DNA of 64,000 nucleotides from Marsupella aquatica (Eukaryota; Marchantiophyta), in contig OZ316892.1 of NCBI GenBank assembly GCA_973895155.1, positions 12,090,001 to 12,154,000 on the forward strand. Reading direction: 5' to 3'. Below are positions 11,305 through 20,455 of the stretch, in pieces. The notes under the pieces are model-generated. The model did not search any database, had not been told where the DNA came from, and saw only the letters and a list, made by a program, of their open reading frames with translations. A program made the position numbers and the translations under genes. Each line of letters begins with the position of its first letter. Positions within the stretch are counted from its first letter, which is position 1.

Positions 11305-12669
11305 AATCACTGTATTGCGGAGGAAAGCTCAATCTATTCCTGAATAGACTTAAAATGATTTCTCTCCTCTCCAAATCTATGTCCTCTCCTGTGAAATCAA
11401 AAGGAAGGTCCAAACTACGGTAGTTTGCAAACTTCATAACTAACACACCACAATTATAGTAATCAGTTTGTCTTGGGATGTCCTTGGGACTATGTTTTGG
11501 CCATAGAGTAGCTAAGACTTGCTTGTGACTTCTGCTTTGAATTTCATCCTCGACATATCTGGCTAAGTTTTCAAGAACCTCTGGCCTATTGTTATGCAGA
11601 GAATCGAGATATTCTAAATACTTGTGTTCCATGTCAATCACAACTAACGCCCAATGATCGCCACCTTCGTGAATGGGGACGAATATTCGATGACAATCAA
11701 TTAAGAAAAATATTTCAGTCGTGAAGTCCAAGCCTCCACGGATCGGTAAGAGTAGCCATTCGACGTCAGTGGAGTATAGAACCAACTGTCAAACACATGG
11801 CACTTCAGAAGCTCCCTGTCGGGATGTTCATTCCTCTCCACTATGAGACTTAAGTAGGCACTTAGAATATCGGAACTTATCCAATTTCTAGGACTCAGGC
11901 ACCTCATCTGTCCACGAGTTATTAGGCACCCATTAGTCCTGACTAGAACCGCATCCTGATCCAACAGATCATTGAGGCAATTGTCAATCCTCGTTTTGTT
12001 ATCCATTGGATCCGGAGACGGGAGAGGACATTTGTTTATGTTTAGAGCTTTATGACTTGAGACAAGAGAGAGGAAATTGGCACCTGCCTCATTGGTTGCC
12101 TCCGCACGATCGACTCGCCTCTCTGACACCTCAGGAAGATTCACTATGAGAGAAAATGAGTTATCATTCTCTCTTGTTACTTCAGCGCTACGAGAGTCAA
12201 TATTGTCATCGCATTGAAATTCAATCGGAGTGTGATCTTTTCCCACAATCCCAATCTCCTCCACAACAATCTCTTTTAAGGATCCACAATCCACCACCCC
12301 CTTCTCGACATCCTTGAGTGTAGTTTTTGCCTCACAATCATCAAAAACTGGGCCACTTTGAAGAACTGAAGCATCAACCAAAAGAGATTGCTCAACACCT
12401 CTGTTGCACTCTAACCCTAGAGGGTCAAATGAATTTTGAGGATCTACACGATACGTGTGTAGGGAGACATCATCCACAACATCTTCCAAAGTTTTGTTGA
12501 ATGCAATCAACCTCGTGCCCGCCTGTAAGTTTTCAGAATTATCTGCCAAGTTACCATAACCTCCTTCAGCCATTAGAAGAGGAAATCCTTTGCGACTTGC
12601 AATTGGAACGACTGATGGACCAATTCTCATCTCCCCAATGGAACTTAGAAACTTTTCCTCCACTTCCAC
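11285..12669 (-). pseudogene. Ulp1/C48 SUMO-type cysteine protease domain with long N-terminal linker
   Basis: The frame 12669-11701 is acidic linker for about 240 residues, then a Ulp1-type start (LITRGQMRCLSPRNWISSDI) near 11945. After a one-base slip in a T run near 11705 it continues in 11785-11285. The catalytic His is in GDHWALVVID, the Asp in EYLDSL, and the Gln and Cys in RQTDYYNCGVLV, so the C48 catalytic set is present. The family cleaves SUMO precursors or SUMO conjugates. Ulp1 domains are well known in plant Mutator-like and other transposons. The frame ends at 11285, inside one of the 21-bp palindromes and near the 5' splice site of the next intron. Confidence 0.8.
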
Positions 12670-12699
12670 CCCGGTGTAATGTAAAACTGTACCGACAAT

Positions 12700-13600
12700 C
12701 TAATAATGATGGCCCTCTTTTGCTCCACTAGCATTGGAGTTTTGAGTCGAACTCCCTTCAAGGCCAGGAGGTTTCCACAATGATTTGGCAAACTGTGCAA
12801 CTGGAACTAACAATTTAAGATTCTCTGCATAAGCTGTGAGGTCATAGACATCCTCACGGTCAGAGCAGAATGAAAAACACTCACGCTCAAGCATCAATGC
12901 ATTCTTCAGTACCTGCCCTCCTGTGAAAAAATCCAGGACAATTTCCTCCCTCAAAGAAAATGCATGAATAAAACTCTGTAGGATGCGATTGGGCTTAATA
13001 TTCAATGTGAATGGTCGTCCAGTCGTCAATTTGAAAGGAACAAGGCCTTCAAGTCGTGAGATCAATGTGTCCCTTTTTTCTCCTGCATATCTTCCTTCGA
13101 AATATCGGAATAATCCTCTCGACTTGGCTTGATTGTCTCCTCCAGGTCGGACTCCTCCAACACAAAGTGTCCGGTAAAATCCTTGAAATGCTTTTCCCAA
13201 TCAGGAACCCAATCTTGGGAGACGCCAAGGAAAAGAACCATGTCCGCATCGCCTCTCATGTGTTGCAAAGGAGCATTAACCAAATAACTCCTCATGAACG
13301 AACCATATTCAAGGTGCGCATTATAGTTCTCCGGGAGATCTCGAACAGCTTCAATTATTCTTGCAAGAATAATACCAAGACAAACCAAAAAAACAACTGT
13401 TACCAGATCATTTGTTGGGATATTCACGACGATCTTCAAGAAGTTCAAGATTTTGGACTGCGTCCAAACCGGTTGTATGGGTCAAATCAACAATCGCTAG
13501 AGATGCCAATATTGACTCCTTGCAGTTAGCCGAATCAAAAGGAGGATCAGCATACGCGAGCAGATTTCCAATATAGAAAACTTGGTAAGGATCCATCCTT
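12700..13600 (-). pseudogene. Amino-methyltransferase-like domain, motif order IV-X-I (beta group)
   Basis: YADPPFDS (codons near 13554-13531) fits motif IV (DPPY/F) of N6-adenine or N4-cytosine DNA methyltransferases. Downstream are a motif X-like segment, GRPFTLNIKPNRILQSFI (near 13020-12970), and a motif I-like VLDFFTGGQVLKNALMLER (12939-12880). A catalytic motif before the SAM-binding motif is the beta-group order. The family G-x-G signature is relaxed (FFTGG). A short intron (donor CTG|GTAACAG, acceptor CTTGCAAG|AA) and a slip in an A6 run near 13085 separate the parts. The frame continues to TAG 12700-12702 and then, in frame, to the Ulp1 linker. An RNA or protein methyltransferase of the same fold is possible. 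Confidence 0.6.
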
Positions 13601-14209
13601 GCGCGGAGATGGCCGCCAACCTCTTTTGATGAATATTTCTCAACCTATTTTTCAGTGGCTCCGACATCTCTGCTTTTAATGACACCTTCACAAGGCTCTT
13701 GAAATATCCAGTGTCCACCATTGCACAACAACGATCCAATTCCTCATCTGTGAAATTATATTGTTGAACTACATCACCCCAAGTTGATCCTTGCGAGAAA
13801 ACCCCTTCGTACTTCTCCCAATAAAATCGAAGTATTGCCCCCTTAAGTTTGTCAATATACTTTGCTTTTCTTGCCAATTCTAACATATATGGCGGGAAGA
13901 TCAGTCAAAGCATGTTTCTTTTTCATCAAAAGCGCCTCCCCCGAATTCACTTTGTGGAGGATTTCCAAGATGTTGGATTCTACGGCATCCTCAAAAACCC
14001 GGAATGTTGTCCTTGTCAACTGTTTTGCTTCTTTCGATTCTCCAGTCATTTGTCCGGTTGAATCCACAAGATTACCCTTGAGCCAATTATTGCAAACCCC
14101 TCTCCATAAAGAGTAGAGCTTCTGGGGAGCAAACAAAATCCAATTGTACTCGCTGATGCTATTCACCTTTAACGTAACTTTCGCAAGTGTTTCATACTCC
14201 TGGGAGGAA
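13497..14209 (-). pseudogene. Linker exon between ParB-like and methyltransferase parts
   Basis: The exon begins after acceptor CCTCCCAG|GAG near 14209. It encodes a mostly helical, unrecognised region (EYNWILFAPQKLYSLWRGV; STWGDVVQQYNFTDEELDRC). Frame slips near 13890 and 13596 join it to the DPPF segment. It may be the target-recognition or N-terminal part of the methyltransferase; I recognise no family. Confidence 0.5.
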
Positions 14210-14269
14210 AGACCAAACAACTCAAAGTTAGTCAGCTCAAAGTTTTGAATCCCAAAATACTGGAAAGGC

Positions 14270-14290
14270 TCTACACGACTCTCGCGTAGA
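14270..14290. repeat. 21-bp palindrome inside an intron
   Basis: Arms TCTACACGA and TCGCGTAGA with centre CTC, in the intron of about 14347-14205 that separates the ParB-like exon from the next exon. Confidence 0.8.
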
Positions 14291-14346
14291 AAGGAGAGAA
14301 GGACAGAGTGTCTGAATTTTGTTCACAACTCTCATGGAGAACCAAC

Positions 14347-16330
14347 CTGAAATTCTGGAGATTTCCAACCCGATGGAAGTGGACGAGCTGGTCGCCCCAT
14401 ATCATTGTATTGCATTCTTGCATGTTTCACTTGGTCAATAAATGGAGATGAAAACCAATGTGCCTCCGCCTGAAGGTTGTTCGCGTGTGAAATTTCTACA
14501 AGAACTTTCACCGGAGTTGACCCTTTGAGAATTTGCGCTCGACAATATTTGAGCAAATTGGCTGTTTGCATGAGAGATGGTTGGGTCTTTGAACTTCGGA
14601 TAATTTTCTTGGCGGCCATTGTGGAATGTTGACCACTGATGGCAAAGAACTTGAATTCCGCAAGCTTCTTGGTGTCAATATCCTTCCCGCAAGGTCAATT
14701 AAACTTGGTACTCCGTCGATCATCTTGTAAGGAACCAAATCTGCAGGTAAAGGTTCTTGCCCTGCATTTGTCATCATCAGTTGCACAAGATGGTTGACAT
14801 GCTCCTCATTGAGGAGTCTCTCATTCATCTTTGCAGGAGGGGGATGGATGTTTTCAACCGGGACAGAAAAAAATTTGGATATCCTGAAACAATACCAAGA
14901 CTTATTCAACTCCAATGTTTTTTTTGCAATCTCCAGACGAGCACGGTCGACAACTAGCTTCGCGGAACTAGGGTTCTCGTCAATATCCACATCTTCCTGA
15001 TTTTTCTTTGCTTTCTTGGGCTTGCGAACGACAGCTTGAGAGGTGATGACAACCTTCTTCTCAATGTTTGGGGCCTTCTTCTCCACGGCTCTGACCATGG
15101 GAGTTTTCACAACAATTTCAGCCAACTCTGTGGTCGTTCCCCTTTGCTTAGGAGGCTTTGCCCTTGATTCCACAACTACTGATTCAACATCAAGTTTTGC
15201 TTTTTTCTTTCCCTTTGGTGAAGGATCTTTTACGACTCCCTTTTGCTTCAGCGTCCTGATCTCTGATTTGACCTTTTCAACTTTCTTCCTGACCGACGCA
15301 GATTTCTGTCCAATGCGAGACTTTTGAGACGGTTTCTCCTCCTGAGGTTTTGTTGGTGAAGCGACTTTCTTTGCATTGCTTGTTTTTCGTATTCTGTCCT
15401 TGATTCCTTGCACTTCCTTGACAACTTGAATTCTCTTTTGGGAAGACGTTGCCTTTTCTTGTTTATCAACCGGAGATACGTTTTTTCCACCTTTCACTTG
15501 AGGCACGACTTCGCGCTGGTCAGAAACAAGAACTCTCTTTTGAGATGGTTTCTTGTCTTCTTTTTGTTCTTCCCATTGAACCTTCTTGCGGTCTGTTTTT
15601 GCCGCAGGCGACTCATCTGCTTGATCAACAACTTTCACTCTCTTCCAAGGTAGTTTAGCTTCTTCTTTTATTTTCTCAAAATCAACCTTCTTCCGGCCTA
15701 GTTTCCCTGATGGTGATTTTTCGTCCACTGCTTTTTTCTTCCCACTGGGTGTGGATGACTCTGACACAACACCAGCTTTCCCCTTCCTAGGTGAAACTCC
15801 CTTTGAAGTCTTTGCGTATCGCTTCTCTGTTGGAGGCTTTGCTGGGGGGATGACCTCATTTTGTTGAATTTCCCCACTCTCAACATCATTGTTAATTGGT
15901 TCAACTCCACCTTCTAAACTTGTTGACTCTGACTCATTCTCTGACCCCGCCCGATTCTGAAAAGTCTTCTTGCTCTCTTCTTGGACACTTCCCTCCTCTC
16001 CGTCATCCTCATTTTCTGACTCATAGACTGATATCGTTTCATGGGACTTTCTCTCTCCAGAGGCGGACAAGTCATCATCGGAGGAGTCATCCTTGTCCTT
16101 TCCCTCCCCATTCATCATTGTCAATCTCTTTTCCACCAGCTTCTTTCTTCCTGGGCGTACCAAGTCTTGGATTACTGGATGCCCTCAAATCCATTCCTCC
16201 ACCTTTGTCTCACTAAAGTGTTTCATGAACACAACATTCGGAGAAATAGTCATCTTTCTCCTCCAGTCATCGTCTGGGATCTTCATCCGCATTATGTGAT
16301 CCACCTCTCATGTCCGAGAGATAAAATATT
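14347..16330 (-). pseudogene. Lys-rich disordered region and ParB/sulfiredoxin-like domain
   Basis: About 370 residues of Lys/Glu/Ser-rich, SPxGKKK-type sequence (16163 to about 15000) suggest a DNA-binding disordered tail. A ParB/Srx-like fold follows: VPVENIHPPPAKM, then NERLLNEEHVNHLVQLMMTN, then (after a one-base loss near 14690) FFAISGQHSTMAAKKI near 14660-14610, comparable to the G-x-x-R/H...AA loop of ParB-type proteins. Upstream the frame continues through TGA stops at 16185-16187 and 16308-16310. The exon ends near 14347 at donor CAG|GTTGGT. ParB-like domains bind or cut nucleic acids or hydrolyse CTP in bacteria; activity here is unknown. Confidence 0.5.
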
Positions 16331-16372
16331 CTGACTGCTTCATGACATAGGAGACCCGTCCGAGCCCCATAA

Positions 16373-16774
16373 TTATTTCATCAGCCGTAAAGATCCGATC
16401 AGGTGAGAGCCATCTATCCGCCAAGGATCAAAGAAACCACATGAGACAACATTTGTGTCCTGGTTGTAAGGTTCAAGACAATGTGCTGAGCAAAACCCAT
16501 GAAGTGGAGCAACCATCTGCTTGAAATTCCAAGAACTCTCAAACTCCAATGTCAGCAGAAGAGATGGGTTGTCCTTTGGGGACGCAAATCTCGTACAGTC
16601 TACGAGAGTGCCAAAACTCACAAAATTTCTTCGTCCATTTTCTGTTTTAACTCCCCTCACAATCAAACGGGAGTTGCCTTTGACTGGTTGCAATTCAAAA
16701 GACCATGAATTCACAATCACCAAAATATTCTCAAGTTTTGCAACCGTTGGAGTTTCAATCCGAAGCCTGTCAGA
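16373..16774 (-). pseudogene. Unrecognised upstream exon
   Basis: The exon opens after acceptor TTCTGACAG|GC with the frame LRIETPTVAKLENILVIV. It encodes a compact, mixed region (FASPKDNPSLLLTLEFESSW; GFCSAHCLEPY). Near 16395 the frame shifts to FTADEIIMGLGRVSYVMK, which runs on toward the Lys-rich exon. No family recognised. Confidence 0.45.
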
Positions 16775-17119
16775 ACGGAAATAAACAGAGTGAACTCCTA
16801 GAAGACAAGGAGAAATATGTCAAACATCTGCACGACACTCGCGTAGAAAATAAAGTGAGCCCACAAACTGTTGCTTCATTATAAACAAAATGATGTGAAA
16901 ACATCCTTTACAAAATGGCCTCTTTGGCGTGTAAACGGTCTGGCAAAAAATGACTATCAGAACTTTGGAGATAGTCTTATGAGCCATTTGAGCTCATCAT
17001 GATTCAAAACATTGTCCAGATTTAAGAAAACAATCTAATCCGCTAGAAACATAAGAGTTCCCTAACTCAAAGTATGCGCACACATGTGGCCATGAAGGCA
17101 ACAATTTTTCTTTTCCAAT

Positions 17120-17540
17120 TCAATCCATCACACTTTGGTATCTAATTGTCTTTCCCTCTCTCGGCCATCGGCCAGCTCCTGTCGCAGGTCATGAACTTGA
17201 CGATCTCAAAACTTCTCCATCTCAAGAGAAGCTTTCATGGACTTTGCCGCTACGTCGCAAGTAGTCAAATGCTGGATCTGTGCCCATTGATACTTTGCAA
17301 ACATCTGCTCCCGTTCGTATTCTATTGCTTCCTTTTCATCCTCCAACGCTTTTTGGAGAATGGAACTCTCCATCAAACTCATATCAAATGCATAAATACT
17401 TTTTTGTAACAATCCCTCAATCTTCTCAAAATTGTCCTTGCGATGAGCGCCTTCCTCTAGAAAAGTTGAACGAACAAAGTCACATGAACAATGTTTTGAT
17501 TCCATATGGTACATATGAACGAGGATTCTACAAGACAGTC
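17120..17540 (-). pseudogene. Coiled-coil exon of the minus-strand gene
   Basis: The frame 17514-17206 is strongly helical and charged (LQKALEDEKEAIEYEREQMF). After a TGA at 17206-17208 it continues in frame as DRQVHDLRQELADGRERE. TGA may derive from CGA, since an Arg fits the context. Likely a dimerisation segment. The upstream edge near 17535 has a TTGTAG-type acceptor. Confidence 0.5.
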
Positions 17541-17578
17541 GCGTTGAAATCCATTATCTCCAAGATTGGAGAATCGGT

Positions 17579-17599
17579 TCTACGCGAGACTCGCGTAGA
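17579..17599. repeat. 21-bp palindrome family, perfect-arm copy
   Basis: This copy has arms TCTACGCGA and TCGCGTAGA around GAC. Other copies with at most a few mismatches are at 11284-11304, 14270-14290, 16827-16847, 17527-17547 (weak), 17673-17693, 18683-18703, 18851-18870 (weak), 28503-28523, 28610-28630, 30649-30669, 31992-32012, 32107-32127, 39207-39227, 39365-39385 and 39554-39574 (weak). The consensus is TCTACACGA-nnn-TCGTGTAGA with G/A exchange in the arms. Copies lie in introns of the minus gene, in the central flank, around the transposase gene and in its downstream repeat. I see none outside 11-40 kb. Confidence 0.85.
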
Positions 17600-17672
17600 A
17601 CTAAATAGGAAATTCTAAATTCTAACATAATGGCTCTCAAATAGAGACTATGGGTCGATGAAAGAGACCCAT

Positions 17673-17693
17673 TCTACACGACTCTTGTGTAGA
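17673..17693. repeat. 21-bp palindrome in the first intron
   Basis: Arms TCTACACGA and TTGTGTAGA with centre CTC, between the exon at 17750-17816 and the coiled-coil exon. Confidence 0.8.
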
Positions 17694-17749
17694 GCAGACT
17701 CAAGTTTAGCACAATCCATTGAAAACAGAGAAATGTAGGTCAGAATTAC

Positions 17750-17816
17750 CTTTGAGCTTCCTCAATGCAGCGAGAGCAAGTAATTCGGCGTCATTTTCTG
17801 CCAAAGAAGTCGTCAT
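17750..17816 (-). pseudogene. Probable first coding exon of the minus-strand gene
   Basis: ATG at 17816 opens MTTSLAENDAELLALAALRK and ends at a good donor, AAAG|GTAATT. It lies about 105 bp downstream of a minus-strand TATA box. The exon itself is intact. The start is chosen because it is the first ATG in the frame that reaches the donor. Confidence 0.5.
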
Positions 17817-17920
17817 TCCCTTTGCACGTGCAAACTCCTCCACGATAATGTCAAGGACCGATGAGTTGAGAAAAAACAAATAGAAAACATAAATGATCCA
17901 AGGTCCAAGGTCCGAGGTCC

Positions 17921-17930
17921 TTTTATAGTC
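17921..17930 (-). promoter_or_regulatory. TATA box for the minus-strand multi-domain gene
   Basis: GACTATAAAA on the minus strand, about 105 bp upstream of ATG 17816, is the expected position for a core promoter of the leftward gene. Confidence 0.5.
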
Positions 17931-18019
17931 CGAGACAAGCGTGAAAGAGCGTATCGTCCGAGGGGAGCGTGAAAGAGCGTATCATCCAAAGCGAGCGTGA
18001 AATGGCGTGAAACAATCTA

Positions 18020-18165
18020 AGGGCCAAGCGTGAGAGAGAGAGAGAGAGCGTGAGAGAAAGAAAGAGAGAGAGCAAGAGAGAAAGAGAGAGAGAGAGAGAG
18101 AGCGAGAGAGAAAGAGAGAGAGAGAGCGTGATTGAGAGAGAAAGACAATGAGAGCGACAGCGAGC
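18020..18165. repeat. GA-rich microsatellite in the central promoter region
   Basis: Imperfect (GA)n with GCGTGAGAG and AAAGAGAG interruptions lies midway between the two TATA boxes. Open frames across it encode only Leu/Ser runs and are not genes. GAGA-type tracts are common in plant promoters; a role here is inference. Confidence 0.85.
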
Positions 18166-18409
18166 TGGAAAGCAACATATACCCCTTTCGCGTGGAATAC
18201 TGTTGAACAATGATTGCGGTTGCTACCCGACCGCCAAACCTGACACTCGGGATCCTAGACGTGTCACTAACATGGCAAACCACCACCCGCCGCCAAACCA
18301 ATCTGCATTTATGGAAACGACTGCTCACCACACACCACGCCGCCACAAAAAAGTACTACACGACAATCTGGTAGAGTTGAATGTCTGAAATTCTTGCACC
18401 CCCACTCAC

Positions 18410-18417
18410 TATATAAC
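18410..18417 (+). promoter_or_regulatory. TATA box for the rightward transposase-like gene
   Basis: TATATAAC preceded by a C-rich stretch, facing away from the minus-strand TATA box about 480 bp to the left. A TTGTTTCAG|GTACTG junction near 18520 could be a 5'-UTR splice site. Confidence 0.45.
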
Positions 18418-18650
18418 ATGACAGACCACTTTGTGCAAGTTATTTTTTGAGACCTGACTCATTCGTGCCTTCAGTCCGAGGTGGGACTGTCATTAAAGCG
18501 TGCTCTGTTGTTTCAGGTACTGCATCGGTACAGTTTCTCGTACAATTTTTCTCCTATCATTTTCAATTTTGTTTTAGTGATTGTGTCAGTATGTGAATGC
18601 ATGTGCTTGAGTCTTTCCCATTGGGATGTGGTTGAACTGTATATTCAGTA

Positions 18651-18987
18651 GTAATCTCTATTGAATTTTGGACTTTTGATTGTCTACACGAGCCTCGTGT
18701 TGTTCCCTTCGTCTATGCAAATACAACGTTCAATAGGAAGTTCCTATAAGAAGAATACTCATTTCAAAATATCCATCTCTATATAGAAGGTTTAAGAGCC
18801 TACTAGTTGGATTCAGTCGTAAACTGTATTGAATATTGGACTTTGGATTGTCTAACAAGCCTCGTGTTGTTCCCCTTGTCTATCCAAATACAACGTTCAA
18901 TAGAAAGTTCCTCTAAGAAGAATACTCATTTCAAAATATGCATCTCTATATGGAAGGTTTAAGAGCCTACTAGTGTGGATTCAGTCG
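18651..18987. repeat. 168-bp tandem repeat, two copies plus a third interrupted by an insertion
   Basis: Units begin at 18651 and 18819. The third resumes at 28472 after the 9.5-kb insertion, with the period kept (18987 aligns with 18819 and 18651). Each contains TTGAATATTGGACTTT and one copy of the 21-bp palindrome. Confidence 0.85.
18983..18987. repeat. Target-site duplication AGTCG, left copy
   Basis: AGTCG directly precedes the insertion at 18988 and is repeated at 28467-28471. The uninterrupted 168-bp unit at 18819 shows the original sequence with a single copy. Confidence 0.85.
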
Positions 18988-19179
18988 TGTGACGGGGCCA
19001 ATGGTCCCAAGGAATGATTTTAAAGGGTAGTAGTGACGCATACATGTAAATACATAGATTTGTGTCAAGTTTTTTTTCTTTTGTTCTCTTACAACCTTGC
19101 CAACAATAGTTTATGCGCAATATAGATGAGATAAGTAGTGATATTTTTTTCTAGGTCCTCTTAATTTTAGTTATCGGGC

Positions 19180-20260
19180 CAAGCCTCAGAGTTGGGGGGT
19201 TGGCCGCTGGCCGGTCCGGGCCAAGGCATGTGCCCTATTGCCATTCCATGCTGGAGCCGGGGGATTATCTAGCTTTACATTTTTATCACCAGCCCTAGTA
19301 TTTGCACATGGGGGCCGGTCGAAGGAGTTAGTGGCCAAGCACCGCATGAGGTGCCCCGGCCAGCAACATGGACCCTAGCACAAATTAGCCTCGGCCGAAA
19401 AGAGCTGGCCATAAGGGCAAGAAGTCCCGGAGAAGGGAGCCGGCCAAGAAGGAGGCCCGGCCTTAGCTTATAGGGGCACTAAGGGGGGATTAAATTCCCC
19501 TTTCCAAGAAAGCCAGCCAAGGGCAAGAGGCCTGGGAGAAGGGAGCCGGCCAGGAAGAGCAGGAGTGGAGCCGGCCCAGGAAGGCGCAAGAAAGAGGGCA
19601 CAAGGAAGGAGCTGGCCAAAAGGTGGCCCGGGCTTAGGAGGAGGGAGCATGATCATGGGGATTAAATCCCCCTTCCAAGGGGAGGCCTCGGCCATAGGGG
19701 TGCGAGCCAAAGGGGAGCCGGCCAAGGGAAGGTGGCCTGGGAGGAGGGAGCCGGCCAGGAGGCTTCACGAACGAAGGGCAGGTGGCGCCAGAGGGAGCGA
19801 GAAAAGGTGAGGGGGGAGGGGAGTAATAAACCCCCCACACCTGGAGGAGGAGAAGGTACATAGGGGGCAGTTAAGGGCCCTTGGATCCCAGGGGGATCCC
19901 CAAACCCGGGAGCATAGGGCACCGGGCCCCAAAGTGGTGGAGGGATTGGCCATTAAGGCGCCCATAGGGACGTGCGCCAGAGGGAGCGAGAGAGGGCGTG
20001 ATGGGGGGAGGGGGATAATAAATGCCCCAACCCTAGGGAGCAGGTCCGTGGGGGAGGGGGGCAGTTAAGGTCCCAAGGGATCCCCCAAATTGGGCAGAGC
20101 AGGTGCGTAAGGAGGAATGGGGAGGGGGATTAAAATCCCCCAAACCTGGGGGAGAAGGTTCATGGGGGAGGGAGGCAGTTAAGGTCCCTGGATCCCAGGG
20201 GATTCCCCCTTTGGGCAGAGCAGGTATGCAGGGTAGGAAGGGAGGCCTTGGCCATTAGGA
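19180..20260. repeat. GC-rich repeated block upstream of a TATA box
   Basis: Diverged repeats of GGAGCCGGCCAAG, GGGATTAAATCCCC and GGGGGCAGTTAAGG recur. Three longer units begin near 19805, 19990 and 20117. Frames across it are Pro/Gly/Arg-rich on both strands and do not look like genes. By position it may be the regulatory (U3-like) part of the insertion. Confidence 0.65.
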
Positions 20261-20285
20261 GCGAAACTTGGGGGGAGGAGCGGCC

Positions 20286-20292
20286 TATATAA
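20286..20292 (+). promoter_or_regulatory. TATA box of the 9.5-kb insertion
   Basis: TATATAA after the GC-rich block, about 170 bp upstream of the gag-like reading frame. Confidence 0.5.
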
Positions 20293-20455
20293 GTGCTCAT
20301 TTCCAACTCTTTTTTCCCAGTTTTTTTTGCGCTCCTCACTCATTGCCGAAACTCTTTTCTCTCCTCATCGATCAACCTTCCCCTTTGTGTCATGTACTAC
20401 CTCTATTTTCCTTGAGTGATTCTGAGAGCGGCCATGGAGTGAGCTGGAGTGGGGA

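Larger units (their letters stand above)
10132..17816 (-). pseudogene. Multi-domain gene: coiled coil, Lys-rich, ParB-like, DNA methyltransferase-like, Ulp1 protease, FCP1-like
   Basis: The gene reads leftward from ATG 17816 and has clear introns (donor AAAG|GTAATT at 17750; acceptor TTCTGACAG|GC at 16775; an intron of about 14347-14205; acceptor TTTGCAG|AG near 11186). ParB-like, methyltransferase and Ulp1 parts join in continuous frames apart from isolated frameshifts and stops (TGA 16308-16310, TGA 16185-16187, TAG 12700-12702, TAG 10402-10404). One ancestral polypeptide, or a set of overlapping exons, is therefore likely. The FCP1-like part follows after an intron and could be a separate gene. 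The likely setting is nuclear, acting on DNA and SUMO/phospho-protein substrates; no function is demonstrated. Several frameshifts sit in A or T runs. Confidence 0.6.

Noticed and set aside
12443-12463. A further 21-bp palindrome copy
   Set aside because: Arms match loosely and it lies in coding sequence of the Ulp1 linker, so it may be chance.
17923-18346. Ser/Leu-rich minus-strand ORFs
   Set aside because: They only reflect the GA-rich microsatellite; no start context or domain.
19468-19965. Pro/Gly-rich ORFs on both strands
   Set aside because: Caused by the GC-rich repeated block; frames do not continue between repeat units.
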